From the NCBI GenBank assembly GCA_032209605.1, contig JASFXZ010000012.1, positions 4,960,001 to 5,024,000 on the forward strand: 64,000 nucleotides of DNA. The letters run 5' to 3'. This document shows positions 11,041 through 24,150 of this stretch, in pieces. The notes under the pieces were generated by a model. That model was not told the DNA's origin and made no database searches. It saw only the letters and a program-made list of their open reading frames with translations. The position numbers and the translations under genes were made by a program. This DNA comes from Mactromeris polynyma (lineage: Eukaryota > Mollusca > Bivalvia > Venerida > Mactridae). Each line of letters opens with the position of its first letter. Within the stretch, counting starts at the first letter, position 1.

Positions 11041-11702
11041 GATTTTAGTGTGAATCTTACAATATTTGAGTGTTAGTAGATTTAAGTGTGAATCTTACTG
11101 GTATATTTGATTATAGTAGCTTTTAGTGTGAATCTTATATTTGAGTGTAAGAAGATTTTATTGTGAATCTTACTGGTATATTTGAGTGTAAGTAGATTTT
11201 TAGTGTGAATCTTACTGGTATATTTGAGTGTAAGTAGATTTTAGTGTGAATCTTATATTTGAGTGTAAGAAGATTTTATTGTGAATCTTACTGGTATATT
11301 TGACTGTAAGTAGATTTTAGTGTGAATCTTACTGGTATATTTGAGTGTAAGTAGATTTTAGTGTGAATCTTATATTTGAGTGTAAGAAGATTTTATTGTG
11401 AATCTTACTGGTATATTTGAGTGTAAGTAGATTTTAGTGTGAATCTTACTGGTATATTTGACTGTAAGTAGATTTTAGTGTGAATCTTACTGGTATATTT
11501 GAGTGTAAGTAGATTTTATTGTGAATCTTACTGGTATATTTGAGTGTAAGTAGATTTTATTGTGAATCCTAACTGGTATATTTGACTGTAAGTAGATTTT
11601 AGTGTGAATTTTATATTTGAGTGTAAGAAGATTTTATTGTGAATCCTACTGGTATATTTGACTGTAAGTAGATTTTAGTGTGAATTTTATATTTGAGTTT
11701 AT
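11035..11702 (+). repeat. About 41-bp minisatellite with short and long units
   Basis: Long units read AGTAGATTTTAGTGTGAATC then TTACTGGTATATTTGAGTGT. Shorter units lack the CTGGTA segment (GAATCTTATATTTGAG). Long and short units alternate in blocks, which points to block duplication. AT-rich, no coding capacity. Confidence 0.85.
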
Positions 11703-12689
11703 AAAGTACCTATACTGAGGGCTGAATAATCATCGTAATCCCTGGAGCTGCTGAATGCTGTTTAGGTATTAATTGTACACCAATCTCAATCAAGTCGAAT
11801 AACCTCTCCACATTATAAGTTTACTGATCTAATATATTTATACTCAGTGTTAATGAATGTAATCTTTAGGATTACTATATATACATGTACCTTGAAATGT
11901 TTAAATGTTTTAAATAAAAAAACATGTAAAATTGGAAAGTTCTAGTACATATGTATTTTGCCGCATTTTTTTCTGAAAGATTTTATAGGTACCATGCAAT
12001 ACATCAGAATGAGAGTTTCATTTTCTTGATGTGAATGATATTAATAAACACAAAAATTAATTTCAGTTTTCTTCATAAACGAACCAATCTCTTAGCAAAT
12101 TTATATAAATTTGAAATAAAGTTTCAATGCCCTGTAGATTCAGTATTTAAATTGAGTTATAATGATATCTGAAATGAGTTTAGGATAACAAGCATTATAT
12201 ATTTTATATATCCCAGGTGTATATGATGTCGGTTATCAGTGTGTACTCACCACAGGCCCTGATAGAATCAGTTCTCTTGTTTCCCTTGATAGTTTTCATA
12301 TCTCCTAGAACCTCTCATCTTATACTTGTAGGATCACAAACAAAAAAATCTATCTGGAATTATTCTCATACATTAGGCCATAGGTATGTGACTGTTTATT
12401 TAACCATATTTTTGTGGAGACCACTAAACAGTGAGGTGGTCACAAAGGCTGTTATGTGTATGTTCATGTATTCGTTCAAATGTCTAAATTTGACAAATCG
12501 TTGTGCCGACTTGGAACTTATTTGCAGAAATGACACAACTTTTCATGTGCAAGAAACTGGCTCCTATCGTCACTCTTAGGAGTACATGGTCAGATTGGAC
12601 CTTTTCTTGGCTGTCTTGTTCGCATACTTGGAGTAATGGCTCAGCACCAATTGACTGAAATATGTTTGTCATCATTACATAGCATGTGG

Positions 12690-13645
12690 TACACAAAAAC
12701 CAGACCCCTATAGCAAAGTTTAGGTCTCACAGAGACTGTGTCACTTGCAAGAACCAGACCCCTATAGCAAAGGTCAAGGTCTAATAGAGACTTTGTCACA
12801 CGCAAGAACCAGACCCCTATAGCAAAGGTCAAGGTCTAATAGAGACTGTGTCACTTGCAAGAACCAGACCCCTATAGCAAAGGTCAAGGTCTAATAGAGA
12901 CTTTGTCACACGCAAGAACCAGACCCCTATAGCAAAGGTCAAGGTCTAATAGAGACTTTGTCACACGCAAGAACCAGACCCCTATAGCAAAGGTCAAGGT
13001 CTAATAGAGACTTTGTCACACGCAAGAACCAGACCCCTATAGCAAAGGTCAAGGTCTAATAGAGACTTTGTCACACGCAAGAACCAGACCCCTATAGCAA
13101 AGGTCAAGGTCTAATAGAGACTTTGTCACACGCAAGAACCAGACCCCTATAGCAAAGGTCAAGGTCTAATAGAGACTTTGTCACACGCAAGAACCAGACC
13201 CCTATAGCAAAGGTCAAGGTCTAATAGAGACTTTGTCACACCCAAGAACCAGACCCCTATAGCAAAGGTCAAGGTCTCACAGAGACTTTGTCACACGCAA
13301 GAACCAGACCCCTATAGCAAAGATCAAGGTCTCACAAAGACTGTGTCACACGCAAGAACCAGACCCCTATAGCAAAGTTTAGGTCTCACAGAGACTGTGT
13401 CACACGCAAGAACCAGACCCCTATAGCAAAGGTCAAGGTCTCACTGAGACTGTGTCACACACAAGTACCAGACCCCTATAGCAAAGTTTAGGTCTCACAG
13501 AGACTGTGTCACTTGCAAGAACCAGACCCCTATAGCAAAGGTCAAGGTCTCACAGAGACTGTGTCACACGCAAGTACCAGACCCCTATAGCAAAGGTCAA
13601 GGTCTCACTGAGACTGTGTCACACACAAGTACCAGACCCCTAGTT
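12690..13645 (+). repeat. 55-bp minisatellite, about 17 units
   Basis: Unit contains CAAGAACCAGACCCCTATAG, then CAAAGGTCAAGGTCTAATAG and AGACTTTGTCACACG. The central units (about 12880-13250) are almost identical; outer units carry variants such as TCTCACAGAGACTGTG. This is the expected picture of recent central expansion. Confidence 0.92.
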
Positions 13646-13971
13646 CTAAGGTCAATGGCTTACATGAAGGATCTGTCCGGGTTTGTCTGGGCTAGCTAGC
13701 TGTTTCTCAGACATGCATTGGACAATCTTAATGTTTTTTGGCAGAAATGTTTGCCTCATATAGACAACATGTTGCAGAAAAGAACCAGGACCCTAATCTC
13801 ATAGGTCAATATCACACTTCACTCAGGTTGTGACTTGCAGTCCAAGTTTGGCATTTGATTGATCTACTAAGCTGAGCTATTATTGGCGCTGTGTAAAAAT
13901 AGAAGATTTTCAATATCAACTATAATGATAAATAATGATGCTGAGCTATTTGTGGGTGCAGCATGGCATTG

Positions 13972-14427
13972 TAGGGTTGTCATTGATACAATCGATATAT
14001 CAACAATAATTTTCTGTCGAATAGATATTGGATGCAACCAGATATCGCTATTAAGGCGGGATAATACAGTTGAATGGGTACAGTTTAAAAATGTGCCAAA
14101 CTAGCATAACGTCGCTCAGTAGTCACCTTAAGTGCTTGTTAAACATTCCTCTAGTGGATGTAACTGCGTTCCAAATGTCGGCAATAATTAACATTAACAC
14201 TGTGAAGTTAACAATATAATAATTGATATAATAAATTACTTAAATGGTATCTTGCTATCTTGTTGAACATTTAATTATGCAGGGCATACACTAATGAACA
14301 AAACAGAGATATAGGAGTTAATTGTCAATTAAACCAATTTAAAAATCAAATCAATTTATCATTGATATTTGTTATTCGATATATCAATATCATCGACATG
14401 CAACAATTTGAATCAATGACAGTCCTA
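13972..14427. mobile_element. hAT-type MITE
   Basis: Begins TAGGGTTGTCATTGAT and ends ATCAATGACAGTCCTA. It is flanked by TGGCATTG (13964-13971) and TTGCATTG (14428-14435), an 8-bp duplication with one mismatch, as hAT elements make. The interior is rich in CGATAT/ATATC words, like the related element at 39291. No transposase. Confidence 0.75.
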
Positions 14428-14597
14428 TTGCATTGTGTGTTTGCATTTATATTGCTCTCCTTGCATATACTTTTTATGTACAGAATAAAGAACCATTTGA
14501 CATTGGACTAGAATCAAACAAATTATGTTAACATGCCTGGAAATCCTGGAAATATTTTATAGGTATGATATTTATAAATCCTTAATTACCTCACAAT

Positions 14598-14665
14598 TGA
14601 GTTCCATTTGACCCTGTAGTTGACCCTTTGACCCCTGGAATTTCCAAAAAGCCACAATTTGAGGC
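14598..14665 (-). repeat. Fragment of dispersed repeat family C
   Basis: Inverse complement of the right part of the elements at 27980 and 29260 (GTTCCATTTGACCC, then TTTCCAAAAAGCCACA). Only the terminal third is present. Confidence 0.65.
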
Positions 14666-15634
14666 TTAAGGATTCTCTCGTTTATTGGCATATCCTGTCG
14701 AAATTATCAAAATGGCCGTTGAGATTCAGCACCTTGTGGAAGCTTAAGTTTGATTCAGTAGTTGCGGAACTGCCAGTTTATAAATACTGCTTACCTTGAT
14801 AGGAGATCATTTACCTCAAATATAATCAAGTCCTCCCATAATGCCTCAGATCTGTGTTACTGTAGATGCTCATTATAAACATATAAACAAAAATATAGTC
14901 TATAGACTGATGTAGTACTAAACAATGTTAATGACTGTAGAAAAATGAAATTTCTGAATAACTTGAGTGCTTTAGTTGTCAAAAATGTTGTAGAAATGTG
15001 TATGTCTGTCTGGAATCTTCCAAGAAATAACTATTAATTATTACTTCAAGCCGTTTCTTATAGTTTTTTGGCACAAAATATCTGATAGTTATAATTAATA
15101 TACAGACTTAGTAAACCCGCCTTAAGCCACCTCGTAACAAAGAGAAGGAACCAAATAGACTGCTTTAGGGAGATGACCACTTATAGCAGTCTTAGTGGGT
15201 TAATGGACTTTGTTTCAAAGCTGGAGTTAATATACGGTATTAGAACGTGTGCTGATATATGTGGTACTTTTTACTGTTAATTGCAATTGCATTCCATCAT
15301 CGTCTGCAGCATAAAAAATGGCATCATTAGATCATAATGTTTGTATCATTAATCATGACCTTGTAGTAATAAAGAACAAATTGAACACGGATGTTTCCAG
15401 CTACAATAGTATGTATGTACGTACATGTATGCCTGTACTGATAGATACAATAATCATCTTAATGAGATATTATTATTCAAGTGTATACATGTAGGTATTG
15501 TGACATTGCTTTGTAAACAAACAAACGAGAATGATGCAGGTGCAAAATTGTTGTATCAAAAAAATGTCACATCCAATTAAACTTGATGGACTAAATTGGT
15601 AACAATACAAGCCAAAAAGGCTATACTTTACTGA

Positions 15635-15790
15635 TACAGTAACACCTCACTTAAAGACCACCTCAATAATAAGACCACATCAAAATTAAGAACACAATTG
15701 TCAAGTCTATTTTCAATTTTTGCTCTCTATAAATCAACCTCAATATTAAGACCACCTCAATATTAAGACCAGTTTTCATTAACTCCCTAA
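15635..15790 (+). mobile_element. TA-type MITE (family B), copy 2
   Basis: Begins TACAGTAACACCTCACTTAA and continues AGACCACCTCAATAATAAGA. The interior matches 30725-30883. The right end is less clear. Probably a short non-autonomous relative of Tc1/mariner, judged by the TACAG end. Confidence 0.6.
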
Positions 15791-16017
15791 CCTAAGATAT
15801 GTTATGCCTTGTATGCAACCAATATGTGTTGTGAAACTACATGGAATTATAAAATAATCAATTCTAGCTGTCTAATTGACTAATGAACAACATAGAATGT
15901 TTAATTACTATGGTTGTACCAAATGTTGGAGGTGTGAAAAAAACAGTGGAGATGTTTATTGCGTACAGGATTATTTACAAAAGCCAAAACTTTGATTAAG
16001 TGACTTTAGTAAAGTGT

Positions 16018-16297
16018 TTTATTTATTAAATTTATTTAAAGGGGTCATTTCGGACTTACTTTCACACCTACTTTCGGAGCACATTTACTTCCCGATTCCT
16101 ATCCTTTAATGCCAGGCACCAGGCAGGTAGGCGCACGGTAACTGTTATTCAACTAGCTGATGGCTCACCAACCGACCAGTTATCAGAACCCTTACTGGGA
16201 TTTGAACCTTCGACCTCTCGCTCCCAATGTTGGTGCCTTAACCGCTCGGCCACGGGAGACGGTGATATATTACTCGGCAGTGAGTGTATGTTGATGT
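16018..16297 (-). mobile_element. tRNA-derived SINE, copy 1
   Basis: On the minus strand it has a tRNA-like head with an A box (TGGCCGAGCGGTTAAGG, 16252-16236) and a B box (GGTTCAAATCC near 16209). A body containing TCGGTTGGTGAGCCA and GGGAAGTAAAT follows, then an A/T-rich tail with AAATAAAT. The same body occurs on + at 22387-22660. The shared sequence also extends about 30 bp upstream of the head (GCCGAGTAATATATC). Confidence 0.8.
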
Positions 16298-16370
16298 AAG
16301 TGATGAGACATTACCAACTGTGCAAAATTGTCAAATTTCCTGTCATTCATATATATACTGGTATACTTAC

Positions 16371-17100
16371 ATACAGACTGGAACCTCCGGTTTGTAGAGG
16401 GTTTTGTCATTTTGATGCTATTTCATACTCTTACCTAGGTTCAGGTCATTATTTCATTGAATAATTGCACATCTTTGAATTTAACATAGTATAACCACAT
16501 GATCTTTTTTTATTTTCGAAGAAAATGTACACATTTGTAACAAACATGACAGCCTTTATTTTAAAAATGTACAAGCAAGCTTAAAGAAATTCATATCTTT
16601 TGTGATGCACATGAAATAAAATGTTTTTTTTTATGAAAAGAAAGACTCGTAAAAGTGATAATTACTGCTTCATGACAAAACATTTTGTATATATGATGTT
16701 TTCACACGAGATCGTATGTTTGAAATCAACGGATAAAAGTTTAATCAGTAGTAATTGCCATCGGCATTAATCAGACCTGACGTCTGTCAACAATAAGTGA
16801 TTGTCACACCTGTGTAGTAATGTCCAATTGTTAAAGTAAACGTACACAAATTGTAAACATAATGCAAGTTTAATCATTATGACACGCGCAGCCGAAAGTC
16901 CGTTCCGGTTTTCGGAGGTGAAATTATATAGAAATCAAACCAAATTAAGTTGAATTTTTGTCCGGTTTCCGGAGTTCAGAGGTTCCGAGTGTTTTTATAC
17001 AATAAAAATAGAGGAAGAAAAATGTCTGGTTTCGGGAGTATTCCGGTTTTTAGAGTGTCCGGTTTTTAGAGTGTCCGGTTTGGAGAAGTTCCACTGTACC
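16371..17100. mobile_element. Inverted-repeat element, TACAG ends
   Basis: Left end GGAACCTCCGGTTT (16380) pairs imperfectly with the right end AAACCGGA/AGTTCCACTGTA (about 17068-17097). Several internal copies of the GTCCGGTTT word occur near the right end (17005-17080), which suggests subterminal repeats. About 730 bp, non-coding. Confidence 0.5.
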
Positions 17101-17694
17101 GGTAATTGTACAAAATTTGCGTGTTCTGAAGTTGCACTAAAATATGCATTGAGTTTGTTACATCAAATCATGAAAAGGGTGTAGTGATATTATAGCAGTG
17201 ACCATCCGATGTGAAAGATACTGAGACATAGTGAATTTTGACCTGAAGAGTCAATTGTAGACCCAATCTATATGGGGCAAAGATTTTTTCTTCAAAACAT
17301 AATTAGGACCCAGCTTGCAGCTTTTATGCTATAATACTTCTCTATAAATCAGTGAACTTTGTGTGATGTTGCTGTTTCAAAATAAGACTGCAGAAAACTG
17401 ATTTGTGTGAAGTTCTCAGAAAAAAATATAGAACTGATAACATTTATGCTGGAGAGAACATTTTTTTCTTCTACATATCTCATTAAGACAACATAACAGT
17501 TGTGAGAGCTGAATTATCTCAAGTAGGTCTTGAATGTCTGCCAATGTTATTGTATATCAGAAACAGTATGCAGAACAAATATATTATATGTTTCTTTCAT
17601 CTATCAACTGGTTGCAGGACACATTAGTACCTGTATTTGTTGATATGAAATCTAGATGCAATATCATAGTAAAACTTAGTCAGGCTTTCAAGTG

Positions 17695-18612
17695 GACCCT
17701 ACTTTTCCTACATTCCCCTACTTTTTAACTTGCTCCCTACTTTTCCTACATTCCCCTACTTTTTAACTTGCTCCCTACTTTTCCTACATTCCCCTACTTT
17801 TTAACTTGCTCCCTACTTTTCCTACATTCCCCTACTTTTTAACTTGCTACCTACTTTTCCTACATTCCCCTACTTTTAACTTGCTCCCTACTTTTCCTAC
17901 ATTCCCCTACTTTTTAACTTGCTCCCTACTTTTCCTACATTTCCCTACTTTTTAACTTGCTCCTACTTTTCCTACATTCCCCTACTTTTTAACTTGCTCC
18001 CTACTTTTCCTACATTCCCCTACTTTTTAACTTGCTCCCTACTTTTCCTACATTCCCCTACTTTTTAACTTGCTCCCTACTTTTCCTACATTTCCCTACT
18101 TTTTAACTTGCTCCTACTTTTCCTACATTCCCCTACTTTTTAACTTGCTCCCTACTTTTCCTACATTCCCCTACTTTTTAACTTGCTCCCTACTTTTCCT
18201 ACATTCCCCTACTTTTTAACTTGCTCCCTACTTTTCCTACATTCCCCTACTTTTTAACTTGCTCCCTACTTTTCCTACATTCCCCTACTTTTTAACTTGC
18301 TCCCTACTTTTCCTACATTCCCCTACTTTTTAACTTGCTCCCTACTTTTCCTACATTCCCCTACTTTTTAACTTGCTCCCTACTTTTCCTACATTTCCCT
18401 ACTTTTTAACTTGCTCCCTACTTTTCCTACATTCCCCTACTTTTTCACTTGCTCCCTACTTTTCCTACATTCCCCTACTTTTTGACTTGCTCCCTACTTT
18501 TCCTACATTCCCCTACTTTTTAACTTGCTCCCTACTTTTCCTACATTCCCCTACTTTTTAACTTGCTCCCTACTTTTCCTACATTCCCCTACTTTTTAAC
18601 TTGCTCCCTACT
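17695..18612 (+). repeat. 38-bp minisatellite inside dispersed element D, copy 1
   Basis: About 24 units of TCCCTACTTTTCCTACATTC plus CCCTACTTTTTAACTTGC. The array is bounded by unique arms: TCAAGTGGACCCTAC on the left and TTTGATATTCCAAAAGTAAG plus CCCTACTTTTTGAAAAGATG on the right. Both arms recur around the different array at 28488-29014. Confidence 0.9.
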
Positions 18613-18800
18613 GTTTTTCAAATATGAGGTGTGCATGTAGGTCAGGACGAACAGTGTAGTGAATTTTTACCCATTTTTGATATTCCAAAAGTAAGGAGTC
18701 ATCCCTTATGTCCCTACTTTGAGGCAATAAAATCCCTACTTTTTAAAAAATAGCCCTAGTACATAATAGCCCTACTTTTTGAAAAGATGCGAGTGTCGAC
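18613..18800 (+). repeat. Right arm of dispersed element D, copy 1
   Basis: Contains GATATTCCAAAAGTAAG, AATAAAATCCCTACTTTT and GAAAAGATGCGAGT in this order, as at 29015-29215. Confidence 0.75.
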
Positions 18801-19477
18801 CGCCTGCTTAGTATTAAATCAAGACAGATTGTCCCCTGTCATGTACACATTGAATGTCATGTTAATTTAGTGGAACAAGTTTAGTTTGATGGTTTTACAT
18901 GGGTTTCATTGATGTTTTCGACAGTCTTTATGTTGCTAGTGTTGGTTTTGGGGCGAAACTGTTGTCGCACAAACAGCTATGACAGTTTGGCATGAAACCT
19001 TGATAAGGAATGACTTGACCTGATCAGTGTGTTTCGGATTCCATCCAGAGTACTTGATTGTTTATATACCAACAACTGAGGACAACTCGGACTGAATGAA
19101 ATGTGGAGCACAGAATGTACTTCAACATAATAATCTGTTAACAATGTCGACAATCGTACTGTCTGATAATCTGAAGATTGGCTCATATACTTACTGAATG
19201 TTTTATGTTTTATTATTATTTAACATGATTGTTCAACTCACTTTTACAACTTACATTAATCACTCTCGATGACTCCTTCCTGGGTTTCTAACCAAAAGGT
19301 GCACCTAACTTAGGGATTGTGCAGAATATGTGGCAGACACTCATGACAGGATTCCAACCCCTGACTGTCAGATGTGTTATGATGGCATATGATATAATTA
19401 TATGTTCAATTATAAGGTTGACCATATGGTGTTTTGTCCTGTTCATGAGTGGCTAGAAGATAACGTGTTGAACCGGT

Positions 19478-20075
19478 AGCTGATGGTGGAAGTCATTGTA
19501 GCTGATGGTGGAAGTCATTGTAGCTGATGGTGGAAGTCATTGTAGCTGATGGTGGAAGTCATTGTAGCTGATGGTGGAAGTCATTGTAGCTGATGGTGGA
19601 AGTCATTGTAGCTGATGGTGGAAGTCATTGTAGCTGATGGTGGAAGTCATTGTAGCTGATGGTGGAAGTCATTGTAGCTGAATGGTGGAAGTCATTGTAG
19701 CTGATGGTCGAAGTCATTGTAAATGATGGTCGAAGTCATTGTAACTGATGGTCGAAGTCATTGTAGCAGATGGTCGAAGTCATTGTAGCTGATGGTCGAA
19801 GTCATTGTAACTGATGGTGGAAGTCATTGTAGCTGATGGTGGAAGTCATTGTAGCTGATGGTCAAAGTCATTGTAGCTGATGGTGGAAGTCATTGTAGCT
19901 GATGGTGGAAGTCATTGTAAATGATGGTCAAAGTCATTGTAGCTGATGGTCGAAGTCATTGTAGCTGATGGTCGACGAAGTCATTGTAGCTGATGGTCGA
20001 AGTCATTGTAGCTGATAGTCGAAATGATTGTAACTGATGGTCAAAATTATTGTAACTGATGGTCGAAGTCATCTC
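19478..20075 (+). repeat. 22-bp minisatellite, about 27 units
   Basis: Unit GTAGCTGATGGTGGAAGTCA+TT. The left half is homogeneous with GGTGGAAG; the right half is dominated by GGTCGAAG variants, so two sub-blocks expanded separately. Confidence 0.9.
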
Positions 20076-22386
20076 AATTAAAATCTGGTATCATGGTTAA
20101 CTTTTCTTGTTTTCAGGTTAAAAGTCAGTGTCATCATGGCATACTTTCTATGTAACAGCTTGACTTTGATACTAGTATATACATTCTAGTATATTTATTC
20201 CCCTTTCCGTGATGTAAGAGGTGTATTGATTTGCTAATTGTGTTGTTGTATTTGTTTAATGTAGGATGTAATACTATGACCTAGAGTTAAGCTCTCTACA
20301 TGTGCCACAGATGGTGCTTTGTTACAATCCAGGGTTTTGTTTTACGATAGTGATTGTCTTTTTACGCTATCGTCCATTCATTCAATAATTTCTATTTTTC
20401 TGTTTGAATGTCTTGAAGGGAACAGTGGCCGGCCGGTCCATTCGGCTGTCCTGTCAGTGATTCCTAACTTCATGCAACATCGTTGTGTCTAGAAACAACT
20501 TCAGAAAATGTTACCAAGCCTTTGTAATTAACACATGTATGTGAACAACTCCTATAAGATAGTCTCACTAACTAATGTTTCCTTTAATGGTAGGCTGATT
20601 ATAAACACAGATTTATCAAAGGTACCATGATGATGATGAAACAGAACAAAACTCATTGGTAATTCTACGTTCATTCACCATTTTCAATGACACAAAAGTC
20701 ATGTTTGTGACAGATTAATGAAGATTATGCAGGAGTGTCAGTAAGGGTCAGGCGCCGGTAAAATTACCTAGTAACTTGAGCGTCATCACGCGGCTACTTT
20801 TCTTATGTGAGTGATCATCATTATAGGAAGTACGGTACCCCCCAGACATGCAACGGTTAGATGATTTCCCTGCTAATTCAAGAATTAGTGACACCCCTGA
20901 TTATGAAATAATTTCTAGTGTTGTTTGTTCATTTATTTCTGTAGTAACTTGTTTTGTAAGCTGTCTATATGTGTTAAATGCTATGAGTACTGAATTGGGA
21001 GCTCTATACTGGCAAAAATGTGATGCGAAGCTCAGGTGAATGCAAAATATTTAGCTTGTGTATATGAAAAGTATGTCAAAATCATCTAATACTAATGTGT
21101 AGGGGTCTCCCTAAGGAAATTCTCTTCAGTTTATTATGATGATTTGTAACAATGCACTCTGGGACTACGATCTATATGTGTGATAACCGTGTCAAGCGAG
21201 AACCAAAAAACCTTATACCATGTGTAGATATTGTAGTTATGCATCCAATGTTCATCAGAGTTTCAGTGTTATTATTCACCATACACCCTGCGTGGTATCT
21301 ATCAGCTGTACGACATTGATGAAGTTGTAATATATTATTAATGAGAAAGGCCATAATGTATCTGTAGAAGAGCCATTGATTCTAACAGGCCATGTCTTAT
21401 ACATGTATAAGCTTTGTTTGTTTCGCTTATTTCTGCAAACTTTGGAGATGTACGTATGCAGTAACTGGTCATTAATAGTGTATAGCTAAAAAAAATGGTT
21501 ATGAAACATTCAAGGTAAAATACTTGTATTTGATTTCTTTGCGCGTTTTATTCTCCTACCTTTATGTCTACAGTCGAGTCTGCTTGTATAGTCTGTATAT
21601 GTTTTAGCTGTATTGATTTTGATATTAAGGTATATGTTTTGTTGTTATACTACCTGGAAATACTCCAGAAGGGCGTGGTGTTCAGCATACTGGTTGCTGG
21701 GAGATTTAAAGCAGGTTAATTCAATTGATAAAATACTTTTCACATTCATTTACCATGTTGCTGATAAAGAATTTTCCTGGTTAGCCTGCCAGTTTTGAAA
21801 TTGTTTAAATTGATGCAGATAATATTACCTATTACAGACATTATATGTATATATATGAATTACATACATTTGAAATGGGTGGGAGATAAATTCGAAGGCG
21901 ATGTTTATTATAAATGTACATTGAAAATATGATTGAATTAATTGCTATGTCTTTTTCGTCCAAATTTTACTTGTATGTTTTGCCTGGGGTACAACTATTT
22001 TAGTCAGTTTTGGTATCATTAAGCGTGCACAGTTTTGCACCATAAGTAAAAACACAGTGATTGATAATTAGTTTTTTGATGATAAAAAAATGCAAGTATT
22101 GATACTGACAGTAAGGACATGCGATCCTTGACCCTGATGTACTTGTCTGTAAGAATGGTACTTGTTGCTGTCTTGCGGATGCTCAGTACTATAAGGGTCG
22201 TGTACGGTGAGGTCTGGTCGGTCGCAGGTTTATGTGTCTATGTGTGCCTATCGAGTATCACATTCACTGCACACGGGGAACCAAATTGCAACGTTGGCCG
22301 CAAACCCCTACTGAACATAGGGCTGCTGCAAGTGTATAAAGTCTATTTGTATAAATAAAAAAGTTAGTGGAAAGTATATATAACAC

Positions 22387-22660
22387 CCAACATACAGTAA
22401 CGCTCATTGCCGAGTAATATATCTCTGTCTTGGGAGCAATAGGTCTAGGTTCAAATCCCAGTAGTGGTTCGTTCTGATTTGGCCGGTTGGTGAGCCACCT
22501 GCCAGTTAAATAATGGTTGACGTGTGCTTTAACCAGCTGACTGAAGCCTGGTAATAAAATATAGGAATTGGGAAGTAAATCACAATGCTCTAAAAGTAGG
22601 TCACTCATGAGTCAGAAATGGCTGGCCCTTAATAAATAGGGGTCACAAATAAATAAACAC
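22387..22660 (+). mobile_element. tRNA-derived SINE, copy 2 (A box deleted)
   Basis: Matches 16018-16297 in inverse orientation: upstream GCCGAGTAATATATC, B box GGTTCAAATCC (22450), body GGTTGGTGAGCCA, GGGAAGTAAAT and an AATAAATA tail. About 29 bp including the A box are missing between GTCT and TGGGAGC, so this copy has lost half of its Pol III promoter. Confidence 0.78.
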
Positions 22661-24070
22661 TACTTTACTATATTGCTATCACTGGCATGAGCTAGTCAAT
22701 CAATCGGTGTAAACTGATTTCATGGTCTACTTAATTGGCTCATATCAATTTTGATGCATTTAAATATATTGTGAAATACTTTTTATGAATTTTACACTTC
22801 ATTGAAGTCTATATGGATGGTATGTTTTCATGTTATCTATGCGGAAGATTTCATACAGACTTACATAGTATATTCGACCAATACTTCCGCAATTTATTTA
22901 CGACTGCTATACAAAGTACAAATGTAATTATACTGTCTTAATGTATTATTAATTGGCCTCAAAAATATATGTGTTTCCTGGAACATGCTGAAAACAGTTT
23001 GTTTAATTGGTATGTAATTCTTTTCCTTTAACACATGCTGTTCTTTTTTATACATTAAATGGGGCAGTGATCACTTCATTTCAGAATTTTTAGCAATAAA
23101 AATGGTGGTGTAAAATATGGTAAAAGGTGTTGACTCAGGAAACCATGCATATATAGGCCTAAACTAATTATGGTATATTGTATACCCTGTCTTTTTTATC
23201 AGTTTTATCAAATCTTGATTAATGTATGTCTTGCAGTCCTCCAAAAGATTATCAGCCTTATGTTTTGTAGAATATTATGGTTCATTTTGTCAGATAATCC
23301 AGTTCATTATGTTTGGATTTACTGATGAAATATGATATGATCTAGATGTATGAGTTACTTCCCTTTTCATAATGAATGTGTTGGACTATGTATAATAATT
23401 TATAATGTGTTACTTCCCTTGTCTGAATGTGCCATACTGTAATATGTTTAATACCGAATATTCCCTTATAAACGCCCCTCCCCTAATTAACGCCCCTCCC
23501 CTATTTTGAATTAAAAAGCACTGAAAAAGTCTTACTTTGATCCGTCATTTGTATCCATCACCCATAAATCCAATCTATCAAAGAATCAAAGTGACAATAT
23601 AAAAAGCAATGTTCACACATTAAAAGCATTATCTGTTATTGTAGAATGTTAAACTTTTAACAGTCCACTCTTGATATATATTTAGAACTTCAAAACTCTG
23701 TAAATGGAGGCAAATGACAAAGGTCACATACACACATGTACAGCTGGCAATACTGCTATCTGTGACATAATTTACTGTGCTCTCTGTGACGTAATACCGT
23801 CCAGCAGATCAAAGGTGTTAGTTTGGAAGATATTTTAGACTATCAAGTGGAAATGAGTGAAAGTTTCTCCGCTAAGATCAAAGGTTAGAGAACGGCTAGT
23901 GGGTACCGTACTTATTCTAATAGATTCGGTATATTGACTTACTTCCCTTGTCTGAATATGTCATACTGTATTATACATTGAGTTACTTCCCTTGCTTGGT
24001 TACATGTATATGTGAATTGACCTTTCAAACTGGGTTATTAAATATTTGGGTTGCAAAGGAATACACAAAA

Positions 24071-24150
24071 TTCGAGGGCTCAACATAACACTGTTGTAAC
24101 TCCTATATAAATGCATAGGAGTTACGACAGTGTTGCATTGAGCCCTCGAA
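24071..24150. repeat. 80-bp near-perfect hairpin, copy 1
   Basis: TTCGAGGGCTCAA at the left mirrors TTGAGCCCTCGAA at the right. The arms pair almost throughout around a short AT loop (AACTCCTAT / ATAGGAGTT). Same family as 25809-25886. Confidence 0.85.

Noticed and set aside
20848..21039. 63-codon ORF with a hydrophobic segment (MQRLDDFPANSRIS...)
   Set aside because: Somewhat protein-like, but no donor or acceptor, no domain and no repeat partner. Most likely chance within the Neuralized intron.
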